Shown here one piece after another: positions 48,330 to 57,102 of a stretch of DNA of 64,000 bases; within the stretch, counting starts at the first letter, position 1, and each line of letters opens with the position of its first letter. The DNA is from Hygrocybe punicea (lineage: Eukaryota > Basidiomycota > Agaricomycetes > Agaricales > Hygrophoraceae): positions 4,712,001 through 4,776,000 of the forward strand of contig OY744467.1 of assembly GCA_963556145.1 (NCBI GenBank). Direction: 5' to 3'. Made by a program: the position numbers and the translations under genes. The notes beneath the pieces were generated by a model, which saw only the letters and a list, made by a program, of their open reading frames with translations, was not told the DNA's origin and did not search any database.

Positions 48330-49993
48330 AATTTCAGAGTAAGTACAGCACAAGATGAATTTTAGTTATCAAAAAAATTGGTGAAAGGATCATGTGGTGT
48401 GAAAGTATTGGAATTGTCAGCAGCATTTGGATGGAAAGCATTCACCACCTGTGTAGTGGAGGAAGCATGAGCAGTGGGAGTAAGAGTGACTGTGTTACTG
48501 ACCCTTGCATTACCCAATGAGAGTTGTAGTTGCTCCATTCACATCTGGTGAGTGACCTGCAACATCTTCAGCTGGTGTGCTTCCTTCTCTCGCTCTCGCT
48601 GATGCTGCATCTCCATCATCCAAGCTTGCTCCTTCAGACACTTTGTTTCCTGTTCGTTAGCTGTGGCTGCTATACAACTTTCATATTGTGCACACTTAGC
48701 GGACTGTTCAACAATCTGCCACTCAAGCCTCTTATCTGCCATGGCAGTATGTGAACCCATCATCATTCAACTAGTCTCCTTGAATGTCTCGTGGCAGAGG
48801 TGCTTTGTGGCAACATTGAAGGCCCAGACACTGGGGTTAAAGGGGTGCCGGCACAGCTGGAAAATGAAAGTCCTCAAGGAGAGCTACAGCCAAGTGACAG
48901 GGCAGGGGAGCCATGACCAAATGAAGGGCAGGGGAGCTGTGACCAAATGAAGGGGGAAAGGAGGCATGACCACAACCCCATGTGAATTTGGGGTAGGTGG
49001 ATGGCCACGTGGGGGTAGGAGCCTTTGGATGCAGGGGGGGTTGCTGCCGCTGCCACTGCTTCCAGCATGACTAGTGGGTAGGGGGAGGAGGCCAGGAGGG
49101 AAACCAAAGCTGGGTGGGTTGTTGCCCACTGGCAGAGGTGGACTATCATGGGCCAGTTGACTATTCCCTTCATCACCAACACTGTCTGGTGAATCACTGG
49201 ACCACCAGATGTTGTCATCGTTGGCCCTCTCTTTGCCTTGGTTGTTTCCACCTTGCAATAGATCTGTTGCTTGGCCAGCAAGGTCTTGATTGGGCTCAGC
49301 CAACTGTGTATGGGGATTAAAGTTTGGGAGTGTTCACCAGAAGCCATGCAAGTTCTGCCAGTGAGGAAAATCTTCTGAGAGTTTAGCTGTTGTAAAAGTT
49401 AGTTTCATGTGATGGTTATGTTAGGGCTGAAAATAATACTCACCGATGAGATTGTATGTTTCAGTGCCCTGCTGCATATCCTTGAATCGCATGCCAGCAC
49501 CTGACTGTCCTAAGGCTTTGTTGAACTTGCAATACTTATTTTTGAGACTAACAATAATGTTATCATAAGGGAAGCAGCATAGATTTAGAAAATGCACATG
49601 TCTTCAAATATGATTCTCCACCAATCGTGCATATCTGTCTGAATCTTGTATATAGTGTTCCTTCTCCTCAGGATCTTGTTCAAATATAGCAGCAGCAATT
49701 TTACAGTAGTGATGGATTTTGGGGCTCTTCCCTGTCTAGATGCACCTCCCCTCTTTGGATGCATCCTGGATATTGTCAGAAAACAGGAGAATGCAGTCAT
49801 TGACATTATCTTTGAGCCATTCAATTATGCAATCCGTGCAGTTAAATTTTTCATATGAGATTTTGGGTAAATTTGGGGCCAGTTCTGTTTGGCCAACTTG
49901 AGGGGTGTCACTTTTTCTTGCATGAATGAGGGGGCATGGCAGATTGATAGCAAGATATAATTTGAACTCCAACCTCACAACTTCTTTTTTCAT
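48330..49993 (-). pseudogene. Harbinger-B second ORF (Myb/SANT-like partner)
   Basis: In minus direction: CTDCIIEWLKDNVNDCILLFSD resembles the trihelix/Myb-like start also seen at 50480-50292. Then KFNKALGQSGAGMRFKDMQ, FPHWQNLHGFW, a Pro/Gly-rich linker (49300-48900), a coiled coil (48766-48539) and an Asn/Thr-rich end. In Harbinger elements such a second protein binds DNA ends and helps the transposase enter the nucleus. TGA at 49335-49337 follows HGFW, and other stops occur, so it is decayed. Intron positions are only partly clear. Confidence 0.6.
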
Positions 49994-50157
49994 ATCTGAC
50001 TAAGGGTTGCAGCAGGAAGTCACTAGGCAAACTTTGAAAACTACTATTGAACTAAGAAATCTCTATAGAAAACCTTGGACTCCTACGATCACTTATTAGC
50101 TGATCATCCCTTTCTGTAGATTCCTCCTCCGAGTCTACACCCACACTTGCCATCACA

Positions 50158-50483
50158 ATGGTCCCCAATGGATGTTGTGAACTTTGCAAGGTTCTCATAT
50201 ATAGCCATAGATATTCAGGATTGCGATCATTTCCAAAGACATGCTGTGCAATCATTGCATGGTATGCAGATTCTAGTTGCTTTCCGACATCTCAATGGCA
50301 TCCCTCAGTGCTGGCATATTGAGTTGAATCAGAAAAAAGCATGTGTTGTTCAGTAGGGTTTTCATCAAGCCAATTGAGCAGCCCTTCAGTCCAGGCTGAA
50401 TCATGTGAATCAGTCCGTGCAACCTTGAAGGAACCAACAGCAGCTGCCTGGGATTGCTTCTGCTTTCCTTTGCTTGGAGCCAT
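50158..50483 (-). pseudogene. Harbinger-A second ORF, N-terminal part
   Basis: It begins MAPSKGKQKQSQ at about 50480, followed by SAWTEGLLNWLDENP and LFSDSTQYASTEG, a Myb/trihelix-like start homologous to the Harbinger-B second ORF. The frame then breaks at a stop near 50292 and continues as AYHAMIAQHVFG-type text until the foldback element at 50157. The middle of the protein is missing, so a deletion probably accompanied that insertion. Confidence 0.5.
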
Positions 50484-50785
50484 GCATAGCTATCGATTTC
50501 TGCACTGTAACTGCATTTGTTTACCATCAATTCATTCAAACTCAGAAGGCATTGCCAAAACCCCAGCTGACACTGTCAGGGTCACCACATGTTTTGAAGG
50601 CACCTATTAAATAATTAATAATTGATATTGTCACAGTATGACAACATTCACTGTAGAAACTCCAGTTTAGCATGATCTGGAGAGGGTCAACCTAGACGTA
50701 GCCTGATGCTTAAGAGAAACTTGTGCTTCACCACAGTGGTTAGTTGTTTTTAGTGATTTTATTTCTAGTGATTTTATTTTATTTA

Positions 50786-51577
50786 CAGCTGTTTTACTAT
50801 CTAATTGCAGTAACTCAATTGAGAAATTTGGACTTGGTAGAATTTTGGGTGCTGTGTTTTGTATCTCATGAAATACTGCTTGGATTGAGATGGTTATACA
50901 GGGAAAGTTGTACTATTTCTTTAGGGCTATCTACTCCTGTAATTACATTTGGACAATATTTAGGATATGTTGAGTTGTTGATGAAATAAAAGGTAGACCA
51001 GTACTTTTTGACACCCAAAATGATCCTGTCAAATTATGGCATCAAAAGAGCTCATATGAAGAAGACTGGAGGGAGAAATTTGTTCATTTTTTCAAGGCCT
51101 AGATGTACATATACCTTTTTTTTTGATTTTTGTCCTTTGAGCCAATCTTTATGATTCTGGTGGTATTTCAAGCCTAATGACAGACAAACATAGTACAGAT
51201 GCAATATTGGCTCAAAGGACAAAAATCAAGAAAAATACAGTATATGTACTTCTAGGCCTCGAAAAAATGAACAAATTTCTCCCTCCAGTCTTCTTCATAT
51301 GAGCTCTTTTGATGCCATAATTTGACAGGATCATTTTGGGTGTCAAAAAGTACTGGTCTACCTTTTATTTCATCAACAACTCAACATATCCTAAATATTG
51401 TCCAAATGTAATTACAGGAGTAGATAGCCCTAAAGAATAGTACAACTTTCCCTGTATAACCTCAATCCAAGCAGTATTTCATGAGATACAAAACACAGCA
51501 CCCAAAATTCTACCAAGTCCAAAATTCTCAATTGATTCAAAAGGTGCAGTTACTGCCATCAGATAGTAAAACGGCTG
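50786..51577. mobile_element. Foldback MITE, TA-flanked (mariner-like)
   Basis: The ends CAGCTGTTTTACTATCT and AGATAGTAAAACGGCTG are flanked by TA. The arms pair for about 370 bp, with inner blocks such as TCTCATGAAATACTGC and GAGCTCATATGAAGAAGACT around a centre near 51170. TCATGAAATACTGC also occurs in the terminal repeats of the 39355-43038 mariner, so it may be a derivative of a related element. It is non-coding. From 50609 to 50785 nothing is recognised. Confidence 0.75.
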
Positions 51578-51642
51578 TAATTGTATCAATAATGTGATTT
51601 TATGGTCAAATATGATTTTCATGCATGGTACTTGTACCTGTT

Positions 51643-52003
51643 CACAGGAGACGGATGAGGATTTTTTGCCATTCAAATATTAAATTTATTTTTATTGTTA
51701 TCATAAGTCCAAAAATGTTGTAAGCAATAAGGTTATCTAAAGGTGGTATTCACACCGAAGATAGTGCAGGCAGAATTTTAAACTATTTGGTCTCCAGATA
51801 TTCAGGCATGTGGCTTTGTGTCTGAATATCTGGAGACTGAATAATCTAAAATTTTGCTGCTATCTGTGGTGTGAATACTGCATTTGGATAATCTCACTTT
51901 TTACAACATTTTCGGACTTATGATAACAACAAAAATAATTTCAATATTTGAGTGGATATCTCAATATTATTTGATGGCAAAAAATCCTCATCCGTCTCCT
52001 GTG
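51643..52003. mobile_element. Foldback MITE next to a host gene
   Basis: The arms start CACAGGAGACGGATGAGGAT and end ATCCTCATCCGTCTCCTGTG. Inner pairs are TTATCATAAGTCC and GTTTTACAAC-like blocks around a centre near 51815 (TATCTGGAGAC..GTCTCCAGATA). I find no convincing target duplication. It ends 14 bp before the stop codon of the gene at 52018, so it may supply that gene's 3' untranslated sequence. Confidence 0.65.
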
Positions 52004-52017
52004 TCTACCAAACAATA

Positions 52018-53211
52018 TTAATCCTCTTTCTCTCTCTTCCTCCCGGCATTCCCCCCAGACACCTCCGCCGACACAACCTCCATATCGTCCTCGCCTTTCC
52101 CCTTCCCAATCGCAACGGCGATAGACACAGACACAGACGTTGCGGTAGCCTCGCTGCCACTCGACTCCCTCTGCTTCACCGCCCCCCGCGTCCTCCTTGA
52201 CCGTCGTTCCGGCAGCTTCATCTCCGGCCCTTCCATTATCACCGTAGCCGATCCCACCGCACCGGCACTGGCAGCAACACTAGCAACCTCTCCTTCCTCC
52301 CCCGGTATAACAACTTCCGTCTCCACACTTCCCCCACGTCCTGCACCCCCTGACACCCCTCCACCCCGCGCATTACGCGTTCGCTTCGCCGGATATGTTG
52401 CGTCCCCATCATCCACCTCCCGCCGTCTACGCCTCCCACCAGCCCCACCAGCGCTCCCCCTCTTTTTGCGCGGACTACTTCTCTCTCTCCCGTCCCTCCC
52501 ACCCCCCACCCCCTCCCCAGGCACAGACACACCCACAGCCCCAGCCCCAGCTACACCGCGTCCCCCCTCCTCCTCCTCTGCATCCCTCAATCTTGCTGGT
52601 GGACGCCGGGCCCGCGAAGAGGACCGCCGGCCTGCGTCTCCTAGCCGCAACGGCGCGGGGAGCCCGAGTGCCGCAGCGTCCAGCTCTGGGAGCGAAAGTG
52701 CGAGGCGCCCCAAGGGATGATACAGTGGCAACGCAGAACGTGCCGCCTGCCTCTTTTTTGTCCGCAACAGATTCGTGTGGGTCTGCGAGAACGTGGAATC
52801 CAATACCGATGCGTCACTGAGGCCGGTGCCGGTTGGTGGTGGCGCGATGGCAAGCACGAGTGCGCGTGGGACGGATGTCTCGATGCGCAACGAGGAAGGT
52901 ACCAGTGCTGAGGGTGATTTGTACGTGATTTTGGGTTTTCGGCGGATAGGCACTGTTATGCTAGCTGTAGCTGTAGCACCAGCACCGTGTCCAGTTGTCG
53001 TTGTCGTCGCTTTTGTTGATTTTATCGTTGAAGTGGCAGTAATAGTAGCAGGGGGTGGCCTTTGTGTCGAGAGACCTAGTCCAGTAGGAGCAACGACGGC
53101 CTTGGCGTCCATGCTCACTGGAACGTCCATTCTGTTCCAAGCGAGAGGCAGGAAATGTGGGTACGTCTGCGATGAGGCGTTTGACACAACGAACTGTATT
53201 CGTCGTGGCAA
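52018..53211 (-). CDS. Hypothetical low-complexity protein (397 aa)
   Basis: The open frame MPRRIQFVVSN.. to TAA at 52018-52020 has no intron. The N-terminal third is Thr/Ala-rich. A middle part (LRTKKRQAARSALPLYHPL) is more structured. The remainder is Gly, Ala, Arg and Glu-rich with basic clusters (SPRKKRGSAGG, PERRSRRTRGAVKQR) suggesting a disordered nuclear protein. GC is high, unlike the transposon block. A different upstream start or an unspliced 5' exon is possible. No family is recognised. Between 53212 and 53669 no gene is seen. Confidence 0.6.
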   Translation of the reverse strand: MPRRIQFVVSNASSQTYPHFLPLAWNRMDVPVSMDAKAVVAPTGLGLSTQRPPPATITATSTIKSTKATTTTTGHGAGATATASITVPIRRKPKITYKSPSALVPSSLRIETSVPRALVLAIAPPPTGTGLSDASVLDSTFSQTHTNLLRTKKRQAARSALPLYHPLGRLALSLPELDAAALGLPAPLRLGDAGRRSSSRARRPPARLRDAEEEEGGRGVAGAGAVGVSVPGEGVGGGRDGRERSSPRKKRGSAGGAGGRRRRREVDDGDATYPAKRTRNARGGGVSGGAGRGGSVETEVVIPGEEGEVASVAASAGAVGSATVIMEGPEMKLPERRSRRTRGAVKQRESSGSEATATSVSVSIAVAIGKGKGEDDMEVVSAEVSGGNAGRKREKED

Positions 53212-53669
53212 CAGTACCTTTGATTCTGCGTGTGCGACTTGCGGTCGCGGTGGTGGCTGCTGGCTCCACTGTCTGTTTCAAGATGACTGTTGATTGTTCA
53301 AGACACGGAAACACGTAGGATCGCACGGCGTATTCCTTGATAGAAAAACAAGGCGTAGAGTATTGTCGGCTAGTGAAAATCTTTCGTAGTTGGTTCCACC
53401 ATAAATCTGGGACAGAACATAGGCGGGATCTGTGTTCGGCTATCGGTTTAGAGTTTAGTCACCGGAATACCCACGTTGTACGTACGTTAGTCAATTACAT
53501 ATTGAATTTCATCAACGGTATGCGAAAATATTTGGTATTATTGTACATTAAACCGTATGCTTCTCCCCGAGACAGTGGCCGGGTGCCAGTCAAATCATCT
53601 GACTGTTATGCGAAAATGAAAAAAAAAGAGGTGGAACAACGTACAACGAAAGAATCATCTTTCCTGCTT

Positions 53670-56505
53670 TCAGCGCGTGGATGACTTCACAGTCTTGCCC
53701 CCACGATCGCCTCCAGGGAGAGTCGGCGCGTGATTGCTCCCCCTGCCCCCCCGCGCTTTGACCCGAGGACCCGTCCCGTTTGCAGCTGGCACCCCACCAC
53801 CATCAACACTCGCAGCCTTCCTGCCTGCACTAAACCCTCCCCGGCCCCTGCCTCTCCCCGGTTTATTCGAACCACCACCCCCACTGCCGGAGCCGTCATG
53901 CATACCAGAGCTCGTGTGTTTTCCAGTAGTCCCAGACCGTTCCGAACGACCCTCCCGACCCTCCTTCGTCGCATTCCTTTCTCGTCCCTTCATGCTTTCT
54001 CGTCCCTTCATGGCTCGCCCGGAGCGGAACACTGACTCTGACACAGATGACATCGGCGAGTTCTGTACATCTTCGTCGGGTAAAGCATGCTCAGACACTG
54101 ACGAAAGCATCGCCGCCGCTGCCGCCGACGCTACTGAGGTGTCCAGAAGCGGCGGCGTAAAGAACGCCTGCGCGGGAGAGTGTGATTGGACACTTCGTGT
54201 TGGCGTCGGAAGTTGGTTGACGTGCGAGTCGCTGGCGCCTGACGTAGAGGACGACGTAGAAACTGACGATAATCTCGCTTTCCGAGCAGCATCTCGCGTC
54301 CGACCTTGTCTGTCCTTTTCCACCGAAGACACGCCATCCTCTCTGTCCTTCTCCACCCACAACTCCGCTGCTAGTGTTTCAGCGGTGTCGCCAGTCCAGA
54401 CTTGACCTACTCTTTGGACGCCGCTTGGCGACCACCCTCGATTAACAAGCTCCCCTGCGTCTTTATCTCGCAGCACTGACTTCCAGACGTCTTCTGTGAT
54501 AATCGGGGCCTGATATTCAACAGAGACGTTGATACTGATCTTCGATGTCGTTGGTGCCGGTCGTACAATTGTCCAAGACCCCCGACCAGCCTTCCCATAC
54601 CACTCTGAGCGCGAAAAGGCCTCAGAATGAAGCATCACAACTCGGAAAGGCATATAGATACTTACCCAACAACGCCAACTTGAGACATTTGCGTACAAAT
54701 CGCTTGACGTCGCGTATAAGTGGCATAGAAGGGTCCCCCGCGCTGTCATTTGGAAGACAAGTCTGCGTTTGCATCTGGTCAAAGTCAAGCAATTGAGGGA
54801 GCACAGATTTAGCTTTCATCACGGGGGATTCCCTAGGAGTGGGTAGGGATGACCGTGGAAAGAGTGGTACCGGTACAGGTGGTTTTCCTGGCGCATGCAG
54901 GGGGTTGACACACACAGAAAGCGTATGTAAGCTCGTAAGTGAAGCAAAGGCGGAGGTAAGACCCATGAGTTTCGAAAACGGCGCGTCTAGGCAAATCTTC
55001 ATTCTCTAGGTTCACGGGACAATTCAGACAAAACTCGGGCTACTCAAAAGTCCACAAACCTCAAGATTTGGACAGCTTTCGAGAACGATTTTGAGATCCG
55101 GAATACTCCATGCCCACCAATCGCATTCAAACCTCGTCAACGACCGAGCCCCTTTCATCTTGTTTAGAAAATCTCTTGGAACTGGCTTCAAGGCAAGCAC
55201 GTCGTCCAGGACCATGTCAAAGATCGGTACGGAATTCTCTATGCGCGGGAGTGTTTCTCTTCTCACCACCGACAAACCGATTAAAGATTCAAATGGAATC
55301 GCATTGAGTGACAGTAAATGGTCTTTCGTCCAAGAGTGATGGGGGCCATTTTCACTAATCACGATCTCAAAGTTCTTGAGACCCGTTGGAAAAGCGGCAG
55401 GCTTCGTCCAAAGACAACGACTCAACCGACCTACTTCCTGGATTAGAACAATGAAAATTACGCGACGAGGAAACCCCACACCTTGAACTTCATCAAATGT
55501 TAAGTCTTCCAGGGCGTCACATCCTTCAATCATAGCCACGACCCCCTTGTCCGTCAACTTCGTGCCGCTGGTACCAATCCGCAATTTGCGGAGCTTTCCG
55601 CCGGCTTCAACGATCTTCTCACACAAGTGGTCATCTAGCCAGACAAAATCGACGCATATCTCCTCCAGCGTCGAATACTCCCCCAAGTTGGAAAGGAGCA
55701 CGGACAAGGATCGTGCACCAGCCTGAGAAAGACGAGACAGATGAAGAGACGTGAGGGGGAGACTGCTGAGAAGTGGAAGTGAAGGACCATCCCATTTGGC
55801 TGGACTGACGCGTGACGCGTGCTGTCCAAACCGAGTGTTCGGAGTACAAGTGAAGTGCATGAGCCGAGGGTTGTGCGAGATCAATACCTGCAACAAATAA
55901 ATTGAGAATTCTGAACAGTGGCAATTTCGTTAATACCATAATTCACCTCGCAAAGCCCATCTGGTGGTGGAAATGAGCTTTCCCAGGTGAACCCTTCGAG
56001 ATTGTTACACAGTTCGAGAATCAGAAACAAATCATGTGCATCTAGTGGCTGGAAGGTATCTGGCGAATCCGCAGCAAAACTTGCTTCCTGCGAAACGTCG
56101 GAGAATAAACCACTCATTTGGCGAATATATACGCTAGTGAAGTCTGGATCGCGAACGACGAGCGACTTGACCGCATGGGCATACCTCTTGGAATTGTACA
56201 GCAACGGGGTGAGAATAGATTTGACAGGGTAGACAGCCGTTCCAAACAACCGAGCATCGTCCGGAAATGCCAAAGTACTGAATAGCACCCGAACAGCCGA
56301 AGTGTGAATCCTGGAACCAAGTGAGGAAAGAAATGTTGCGCGCAACGAAGGGGCGACTTTCAAGACATCAGAGACAAATTCTGCAATAGTCCATTAGAAC
56401 TCGAGTAGTCGTAACGGAAGTGGTACAAGACAGCTTACCGTCTAGAAGGGCAGATGGCAGAATCTCCAGCAAGTTAGAGGTGTTGTGACACAAGGGTGCC
56501 GTCAT
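53670..56505 (-). CDS. LRR (RNI-like) protein with RGG-rich C-terminus, 867 aa
   Basis: Exons (minus): 56505-56439, 56380-55947, 55887-55060, 55005-54666, 54604-53670. Each junction is GT-AG and keeps frame. The start MTAPLCHNTSNLLEILPS and the next about 100 residues suggest the cap of an F-box-type fungal LRR protein, although no clear F-box is visible. Leucine-rich repeats follow: LEEICVDFVWLDD, LRKLRIGTSGTKLTDKGV, CDALEDLTF and CPNLE. After VEYQAPIITEDVW the C-terminal 200 residues are Ser/Gly/Arg-rich with RGRGRGG and ARGGRG, RNA-binding-type low complexity. It is likely an adaptor or scaffold. The combination of LRR and RGG tail in one chain depends on my splice model. Confidence 0.65.
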
Positions 56506-57102
56506 CTGTAGGAAAGGAAAGAGTATTTTCAAGACGTATGATGAACGCACGCCGTGAACGTGCACTGACCAGGGTGATAGTCGAGTCACCACGATGAACT
56601 GAGTCAGGAACTGTAGAGAAAGCCCAACCTCCTAATACTAATAGGCTTCTCGCGCAGAAAGCCAACAGAAATGCGAGATTTGAGAGTTTCCCTTTATGTT
56701 TCCCAAGGCCTCTTTGATTCGCAACAATAAGAGGAGAGTGGTAGGTGGAGTGGTTATCCCCTCACTGAAGCATTCACATCAGTCAAGTTCTTGACGATAT
56801 ATGATTGCCTGCTAATTTGAGCCTAATGAACGACCGTGCGAACGACTTCGTCACTCTAATTTGTCTGATTTGAATATATATAATATTTTGAATTCTGTGT
56901 ACGCTTCTAGTTCAATGCGACCATGCAGTAGTGGGAGTCCTATCAGAATGCAAAGATGGCGGAGAGCAAAAGGAGTGAGGAAAAGTATGATGAGTGTAAT
57001 GTGCAGCCCAAAGAGTGTGATCAGTTGGGTATTAACCTAGCGTAAAGTGTAAGCCGGAGGAGGGTATAATAAACATAGCGGAGTGCATCCAAAAGTCCTT
57101 AG
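56506..57102. other. Intergenic region
   Basis: Sequence between the LRR gene start and the chitin synthase stop codon. No reading frame, repeat or motif is convincing. It should contain the promoter of the LRR gene at its left side and the chitin synthase 3' end at its right. Confidence 0.4.

Larger units (their letters stand above)
46515..50045. mobile_element. Harbinger-B: complete PIF/Harbinger element, TSD ATT
   Basis: The inverted ends AGTAGTTTTCAAAG and CTTTGAAAACTACT continue inward as CCTAGTGACTTCCTGCTGCA. ATT is at 46512-46514 and 50046-50048. The related sequence at about 9630 is uninterrupted there. The 3,531-bp element holds a transposase (plus) and a second ORF (minus), converging near 48.3 kb. 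Both genes have stop codons, so it is structurally complete but inactive. Confidence 0.85.
45184..50157. mobile_element. Foldback element of family 2, holding a MITE and Harbinger-B
   Basis: The ends TGTGACGGCAAGTGTGGG (45184) and CCCACACTTGCCATCACA (50157) pair, and the similarity runs inward about 100 bp (GATCAGC..AGTGATC blocks). Without the CACTA MITE and Harbinger-B it is about 1.06 kb. The left arm also looks like a minus LTR starting TGTAGAGGGCACAGTCCCTCT at 46258, with the same hairpin style as LTR family 1. The right arm has a TATAAAA-like site near 46374. Two LTR-like arms facing each other is one reading, a foldback transposon another. Only AT is shared at the flanks, so the insertion is not fully proven. 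Confidence 0.55.
12437..50605 (+). mobile_element. Harbinger-A: PIF/Harbinger element opened to 38 kb by nested insertions
   Basis: The left end AGACACCTTCAAAA (12437) and right end TTTTGAAGGCACCT (50605) are inverted repeats. About 100 bp inside each, the similarity continues (CCCTGACAG, GCTGGGG, CTGAGTTTGAATGAAT). Both ends are flanked by ATT (12434-12436 and 50606-50608), the same 3-bp duplication as Harbinger-B. Own sequence survives at about 12437-12880, 13292-13653, 38398-39354, 43041-43106, 44767-45183 and 50158-50605, roughly 2.7 kb. It encodes a plus-strand transposase and a convergent minus-strand second ORF, the same layout as Harbinger-B. Everything between is later insertion. Confidence 0.75.

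Noticed and set aside
52395..54405. Plus-strand frames of 140-223 codons opposite the host genes
   Set aside because: High-GC mirror frames of the minus-strand genes; no domains and no splice support.
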